Below, one piece after another: positions 59,047 through 64,000 of a stretch of 64,000 nt of DNA (position 1 is the first letter of the stretch; each line of letters starts with the position of its first letter). The notes under the pieces are model-generated. The model was given only the letters and a program-made list of their open reading frames with translations. It was not told the origin of the DNA and made no database searches. The stretch comes from Diadema setosum (lineage: Eukaryota > Echinodermata > Echinoidea > Diadematoida > Diadematidae). A program made the position numbers and the translations under genes. Location of the stretch: NCBI GenBank assembly GCA_033980235.1, contig CM067065.1, positions 2,299,847 through 2,363,846 of the forward strand. Direction: 5' to 3'.

Positions 59047-62000
59047 ATGTCAATCAGTACAATGGATGTTCAGGCATTTGTTCAGAGGACAGATTTGTCC
59101 CTCAAAGATTTGCAAAGGTTACGCAAATGTGATTTGACTGCTATTGCACAGCATTTAAACATAGATGTTCCACAAGGTGTAAGAAAGGCAGAGATTCTTG
59201 ACTTAGTAGCTGGTCACATGGAGCTCAAAGAAGAAATTGACACTCCAGCTCAAGCTCAAATTTCAGATCAAACACGGCTTGAGCTTGCTAAATTGGAAAT
59301 CAAGGAGAGAGAAAGAACAAGGGAACTAGAACTGGAGAAAGAGAAGATGAGATTAGAAATGGAAAGAGAGCAAAGGGCTAGAGAAATGGAAATGAAGGAA
59401 AGGGAAAGGGCTAGAGAAGTGGAAAGAGAAATTGAAATGAAGAAACTTGAAATGGAACAGCAAAAATTTGAAGTGGAGCAACAAGTAAAATTGCGTGAGA
59501 TGGAATTGGCTCATGCACAGACTGTTGGAAATCGTGAAAGGGCTCCCTCTGAATTTGATTTGGCCAAGAACATTCGATTGGTGCCAAAGTTTGAGGAAAA
59601 CAGAGTTGATGCATATTTTGTGTCATTTGAGAAGGTGGCTAACAGTCTGAACTGGCCACAGGAATTTTGGCCCTTGCTCCTTCAAAGTGTGTTTGTCGGC
59701 AAAGCAGCCGATGTGTACTCATCTCTCTCTGAAGAGCAATCACGTGACTATGCTACAGTCAAGAAAGCAGTGTTGAATGCTTATGAGTTGGTGCCAGAGG
59801 CGTACAGACACAAGTTCAGAAATTCGTACCGCAAACCAGGCCAGACACATGTTGAGTTTGCTCGTGAAAAAGAAATGATGTTTGATAGGTGGTACAGGTC
59901 CCTGAAAGTGGATCAGGATTTTGATAACCTACGTGAGGTTGTTCTCTTGGAAGAATTCAAAAAGAGTGTTGCTTTCAGTGTGAGGTCGCATTTGGATGAT
60001 CACAAAGTGACAAGTTTGCATAAAGCAGCCTTGATGGCTGATGAGTACGAGCTGACCCACAGAAATGACAACAGACCACCTTTCAGGAATTTCTCTGGAA
60101 ATAAGAGAGACAAAAATCAGTCGAGCAATCCAAAGAATGCTGGTTCTGAAAAAGGCACGAGTTCTGAAACTTCATCAGCACCAAAGTCCCAATCTGACAA
60201 AGGGTCCAGTACAAGTGCAAATGTCATCAAATGTTTTCACTGTAATAAGACAGGGCATGTAAAGTCACAGTGTTGGAAGTTGCAAAACAAAACAAAGAAG
60301 GACATGGGATTTGTCATGTCAAAAAGTGTCCTACCCGAAAATAGTGTCCCTTTCAGTGAAACACAGGCCATTGAAAGTCGATCTCCCAAATTCAAAGATA
60401 GGCTGAAGCAGGTGGATGAGAGCTATCGTAGCTTTTTGTTTGATGGTGAGGTGACCCCATGTACTTCTGGTGAGGCAGGTAAACCAGTAGTCATCCTGCG
60501 GGATACGGGGGCCTCTCAGTCGTTGATGGTGGATGGTGGTATGACTTTTCCACCAGATAGTGCAGTGAATGCAAAAGTCTTGATTCAGACTGTTGATGGC
60601 AGTTATATGTCAGTACCACTGTATAGAGTGGATTTGAAGTGTGACCTAGTTTCTGGTCCTGTCACTGTTGGAGTTGTTCCTGAGTTGCCCATGGCAGGCA
60701 TTGACTTTTTGTTGGGGAATGACTTGGCTGGGGATAAGGTGGTTGCGTCTCCAGTTGTTTCGGATCAACCAGTGGTGGTTGCTGAAACTGAGCAGTTGCA
60801 GGAGGAGTTTCCTGGGATTTTCCCAGATTGTGTTGTGACTAGGTCTCAGGCTCGTAGAGCTGTTCAAGATGATGCGGATTCTGTTGATGTGGAGGAGAAT
60901 TCCGGTGTTTGGTTGGCAGAAACCTTTTTCAAGGATTTGAATGATGGGGTTGCTGTATTAGGCTCCGAGGCTAACAGTGATGGGCTGTTTAGCAAGTCTT
61001 CCTTGGTTGAAGCACAGCAGGCAGACTCTGAGTTGAAAGGCTTGTCTCAGACGGCGTGTTCTGAGGCTGAGGCTGAAAAGGTCCCTGAGTGCTATTATGT
61101 CAAAGATGGCATTTTGATGAGGAAGTGGAGACCTCCCCATAGGCCAGCTGATGAGGATTGGACGGTGGTCCGTCAAGTTGTTGTCCCTCCCAGTTACCGC
61201 AGTGAGATCTTGAGGATTGCTCACGAGTTACCTGTTGGCGGCCATTTAGACGTCAGAAAGACAAAGGATCGGATCATGAGGCATTTTTATTGGCCAGGGT
61301 TGAATGTGGATGTGGCTGAGTTCTGTAAGACTTGTCACACATGTCAGGTGGCTGGTAAACCACAGCATTCAGTGAAGCCGGCGCCATTGATTCCGATACC
61401 TGCGTTTGAAGAACCATTCAGTCGGGTTCTAGTTGACTGTGTTGGACCTTTGCCTAGGACTAGGTCGGGTCATAAGTACCTCTTGACAATCATGGATATG
61501 TCTACACGGTTTCCAGAGGCTATCCCATTGCGAAATATCACTGCCAAGACTGTGGTAGATGCTCTAGTGCAGTTTTTCACTAGGTATGGGTTGCCCAAGG
61601 AAGTGCAGTCTGACCAAGGGTCAAATTTCATGTCAGGCATATTTCAAGAGGTGATGTATCGTTTGGGTGTGAAGCAGCTGAAGTCGTCAGCTTATCATCC
61701 CCAATCCCAAGGTGCGTTGGAGCGCTACCACCAGACCCTAAAGACAATGATTAGGGCATTTTGTGAGGAGTATCCCGAGGATTGGGATAAGGGCATCCCT
61801 TTCCTGCTGTTCGCAACGAGGGACTCCCCAAATGAGTCGACGGGTTTCAGCCCATTTGAGTTGGTGTACGGTCATGAAGTTAGGGGTCCACTGAAGCTCA
61901 TGAAAGAGAAATTCATGACTGAGGATGATGAAGTCCACCTACTTGACTATGTGTCAAAGTTTTGTGAAAGGCTTTCAAAGGCTTGTGAGGTAGCTAGGGA

Positions 62001-62271
62001 ACACTTGAAAGTGTCACAAGACTCAATGAAGAGAAAGGCAGACAAAAATGCCAAAGCCCGAACCTTCAAACCAGGTGACAAAGTTCTTGTACTGCTGCCC
62101 ATACAAGGTGAACCGATGAAAGCCAAGTTCAGTGGCCCTTACTGTGTCAAAAAGAAACTCAATGATGTGAACTATGTGATCAGTACACCAGACAGGAGCA
62201 CAGATCAGAGAATGTGTCATGTCAATATGTTGAAAGAGTGCTATGACCGAAAGTCAGTTGGTGTGACATAG
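59047..62271 (+). CDS. Gag-protease-integrase polyprotein, no reverse transcriptase
   Basis: An intact 1074-codon ORF. I take ATG at 59047; the frame opens at a GTG two codons earlier. Residues about 10-58 resemble a SAP-type helical module (LSLKDLQRLRKCDLTAIA). Residues about 80-160 are a highly charged Glu/Arg coiled coil, and about 185-330 a Gag capsid-like helical region. A CCHC zinc knuckle follows (C396, C399, H404, C409), then an aspartic protease with the active-site motif DTGAS (D486) and a later FLLGNDL. Integrase has an HHCC zinc finger (H726, H733, C763, C766), catalytic D797, D856 and E892 (DD35E), and a C-terminal GPY motif (FSGPY, about residue 1028). The protease-integrase spacer (about 575-700) contains FPGIFPDCVVTRSQ but no RT or RNase H motif, and none follows integrase. 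The order fits Gmr1-like Ty3/gypsy elements. Confidence 0.93.
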   Translation: MSISTMDVQAFVQRTDLSLKDLQRLRKCDLTAIAQHLNIDVPQGVRKAEILDLVAGHMELKEEIDTPAQAQISDQTRLELAKLEIKERERTRELELEKEKMRLEMEREQRAREMEMKERERAREVEREIEMKKLEMEQQKFEVEQQVKLREMELAHAQTVGNRERAPSEFDLAKNIRLVPKFEENRVDAYFVSFEKVANSLNWPQEFWPLLLQSVFVGKAADVYSSLSEEQSRDYATVKKAVLNAYELVPEAYRHKFRNSYRKPGQTHVEFAREKEMMFDRWYRSLKVDQDFDNLREVVLLEEFKKSVAFSVRSHLDDHKVTSLHKAALMADEYELTHRNDNRPPFRNFSGNKRDKNQSSNPKNAGSEKGTSSETSSAPKSQSDKGSSTSANVIKCFHCNKTGHVKSQCWKLQNKTKKDMGFVMSKSVLPENSVPFSETQAIESRSPKFKDRLKQVDESYRSFLFDGEVTPCTSGEAGKPVVILRDTGASQSLMVDGGMTFPPDSAVNAKVLIQTVDGSYMSVPLYRVDLKCDLVSGPVTVGVVPELPMAGIDFLLGNDLAGDKVVASPVVSDQPVVVAETEQLQEEFPGIFPDCVVTRSQARRAVQDDADSVDVEENSGVWLAETFFKDLNDGVAVLGSEANSDGLFSKSSLVEAQQADSELKGLSQTACSEAEAEKVPECYYVKDGILMRKWRPPHRPADEDWTVVRQVVVPPSYRSEILRIAHELPVGGHLDVRKTKDRIMRHFYWPGLNVDVAEFCKTCHTCQVAGKPQHSVKPAPLIPIPAFEEPFSRVLVDCVGPLPRTRSGHKYLLTIMDMSTRFPEAIPLRNITAKTVVDALVQFFTRYGLPKEVQSDQGSNFMSGIFQEVMYRLGVKQLKSSAYHPQSQGALERYHQTLKTMIRAFCEEYPEDWDKGIPFLLFATRDSPNESTGFSPFELVYGHEVRGPLKLMKEKFMTEDDEVHLLDYVSKFCERLSKACEVAREHLKVSQDSMKRKADKNAKARTFKPGDKVLVLLPIQGEPMKAKFSGPYCVKKKLNDVNYVISTPDRSTDQRMCHVNMLKECYDRKSVGVT

Positions 62272-62549
62272 GTAGTGGATAGCACAGTAGAATTCAAGGG
62301 TGAAAAGTTTTCACCGCATATCACTTACAGTGTATGTGATTAGCATATCCATTAATGTATGCAAAACAGGTTGACATGATTGTATAAGCTTCAAGAATCC
62401 AAGCAATATCAATGTAAATGGTATCCATGAAAAGAGAACATGGAATTAATGCAGCTATTCAAAAGGCATGTGATAGTATGTGATTGTTGTTGCTTGATTT
62501 GGATTTTACCTCACATTCATTGTAAATAACAATGAGAAATTGTGAAGGT

Positions 62550-62583
62550 AAAAGAAACCCTTGCTACGGCAAGGCTTTCTTTT
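62550..62583 (+). ncRNA. strong RNA hairpin in the retroelement 3' region
   Basis: The arms AAAGAAACCCTTGC and GCAAGGCTTTCTTT pair over about 15 positions with one C-C mismatch, closed by loop UACG between C and G, a member of the very stable UNCG tetraloop class. It lies between the ORF stop and the polypurine tract. The role is unknown; nuclear export, RNA stability or packaging are possibilities. Confidence 0.7.
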
Positions 62584-62589
62584 TCCCAT

Positions 62590-62598
62590 GGGGGATGG
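62590..62598 (+). promoter_or_regulatory. short polypurine tract
   Basis: GGGGGATGG directly precedes the 3' LTR, the position from which plus-strand DNA synthesis would be primed. It is short and carries one T. Confidence 0.55.
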
Positions 62599-63756
62599 TG
62601 TCACAAATGTACACACAAGTAGTTATATGTACAGGTATCAAGGTTGTATGCATGGTTGTTTTAATGTGCACATTGTATGTACACAGGGTGACCAGATTAA
62701 TGGAGAACATTCTATATGATATAGATATAGTACATACAGGCTGACCAGATCAGTGGAGAATTTTCTACATGGTATACAATGTAGCTACAGTACATGTATG
62801 CATGTGACAGGAAATACATTATAGCTCACTCAATCTAGAATGATTTAACCCATTCCAGAAAATTCTAGGAAGTGCTGGCTGAGTGAGGCACTGCCCTTGT
62901 AGCCCAATGTGATTGGTAGTTAATTTTGGCAATGATGTTATGCACATAGTTAGGCAGTGAGTCATCCAGGATTCCTGGAATTTGGACTTGCTAGTATGTT
63001 CAGGTATGTGGCCCCAGGTTGGAGAAAATTACAGAATGTACTAGAAAGGGGTGAATGGATAGTATATAAGCAGGAGAAATTCTGAGGTAGGCAGAGTACC
63101 CAACACCTCTGCTCTGAGAGTTACGTCACTTCTGGCTCTGAAACGACTTGTTATAGTCAGTCCTGTGTTACCTGCTGACCTGCTATACAAACTGTGTTTG
63201 TGGAGGTAAGGCCTGGGAGACATTTTGCCTGCAGAGAATTAATTTGCCTACGTTGGAGATAGACTCCATATTTTAGTGTCAACGGACATTATTACGGCAA
63301 AAGCTGTGACGGGCTGGATTCCTTGCTGGACATTATAAAGTGAATCATCATTCAACGCATCAACTGGACGTGGTCGTCATAACTTTTGGATTTTGCACGT
63401 TTCGTCATGGACATACATTGTGGATTTTACCCCGGATTAATAACGAGGATTATCACAACCTGCGCCTCTGGATTTACGTCTGAGGTATCATTCATCGGTG
63501 CATCGCGGATCATTCATCTGTGCATCGAACATCGTATCTGGACACTGTCAAAGGGTTACTTGCTTTCAAATTTTGGACTGTAATGCACGTAAGTGATTCT
63601 ATTACCGATTTGTAATTGTTTGTATTGATCGTTATTGTACTGATGTGAAAACCGATTACGAGTCTGTACCCACAATATCGCTGTTAATAAACTGCCTGAA
63701 CATTAGTTGATTGTTTCTTTTGTGCGATCATTCTCAGAGTGATTTTGGTCGTAACA
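62599..63756 (+). repeat. 3' long terminal repeat
   Basis: 1158 bp; I saw no difference from the 5' LTR when the two were read side by side. It is followed by AGTT, the target duplication. Confidence 0.95.
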
Positions 63757-63846
63757 AGTTTAATTTCAAAGCCCATTTTACATTAGAAGCCACAAAGTAC
63801 TTTACTTGTTGATGAATCAGCAAACTTCTGCAAGACCAGTAGTATA

Positions 63847-64000
63847 CTGTATACGCCATATATTTAGCAAGTGTATTTTTTTTGAAAATCAATACTTCCA
63901 ACTACATACTTTGGGAGCGGTTAAATTTGCGATCCTGAAGTACAGTACTCCTGAACAGAGAAATATGTGTGTACACATGACATTCCTGTCAGGATCAGAG
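63847..64000. mobile_element. foldback with GTATACGCC end, copy 2, cut by window edge
   Basis: GTATACGCCATATATTTAGC at the left and CATTCCTGTCAGGATCAGAG near the edge resemble parts of 46598-46815. It is incomplete here. Confidence 0.4.

Larger units (their letters stand above)
57748..63756 (+). mobile_element. 6.0-kb LTR retrotransposon (Gmr1-like Ty3/gypsy), lacking RT-RNase H
   Basis: It consists of two direct 1158-bp repeats beginning TGTCACAAAT and ending GTCGTAACA, at a constant offset of 4851 bp, with an internal region holding one long ORF. The insertion is flanked by a 4-bp duplication, AGTT (57744-57747 and 63757-63760). The internal region holds a primer-binding-site-like sequence, the Gag-protease-integrase ORF, a hairpin and a short polypurine tract. 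Equal length and apparent identity of the LTRs indicate recent insertion. It is antisense to the RhoGAP gene and probably in one of its 5' introns. RT and RNase H are absent, so it must be mobilised in trans. Confidence 0.92.

Overview
The window is animal nuclear DNA. It is AT-rich, contains one split gene with introns of about 1-10 kb, and is heavily seeded with foldback DNA elements, minisatellites and simple repeats. A p190-type RhoGAP gene, a Gmr1-like LTR element and TTAA- and TA-flanked miniature elements together suggest an invertebrate deuterostome. An echinoderm such as a sea urchin is my best guess, but this is inference and no species-diagnostic gene is present.

The only cellular gene I can support lies on the minus strand and runs from about 56.5 kb down to 8.7 kb. 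It is the C-terminal part of a p190 RhoGAP (ARHGAP5/35 family). From 5' to 3' the exons are: a possible 7-nt microexon (56535-56541), A (55765-55836), B (47018-47134), C (42469-42540), D (40010-40167), E (35606-35905), F (30396-30618), G (29145-29189), H (25499-25552), I (23969-24098), J (21806-22021), K (20703-20808) and L (11377-11554). Exons A-F encode a disordered linker rich in Tyr and Pro. G-I encode a polybasic stretch. I-L encode the RhoGAP domain, with the arginine finger in exon J. Codon phase is continuous at every junction except F to G. The N-terminal GTPase and FF-domain part, if present, lies beyond the right edge.

The main discovery in the gene is a second terminal exon, L2 (8667-8832). 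It has the same 3'-splice phase as L, encodes a diverged version of the same RhoGAP segment, and has its own stop codon. The gene therefore appears able to make two RhoGAP domains that differ in their last third.

The right end holds a complete LTR retrotransposon on the plus strand (57748-63756). It has two 1158-bp LTRs of equal length that read as identical, a 4-bp target duplication and one intact 1074-residue ORF. That ORF encodes Gag, zinc knuckle, protease and integrase, but no reverse transcriptase or RNase H. Its order (protease directly followed by integrase) fits the Gmr1-like branch of Ty3/gypsy, in which RT-RNase H normally follows integrase. This copy looks recently mobile yet must borrow its polymerase. 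A strong hairpin with a C(UACG)G loop sits just before the polypurine tract.

The rest is intronic or flanking DNA. It holds TA-flanked pogo/Tigger-like elements (0.5-4 kb), TTAA-flanked piggyBac-like elements, a hAT-like element with an 8-bp duplication, several unassigned foldback families, a tRNA-derived SINE-like segment, interstitial telomere-like repeats, and many minisatellites. Several minisatellites directly abut splice donors of the RhoGAP gene. No rRNA gene, intact tRNA gene or CRISPR array was seen.
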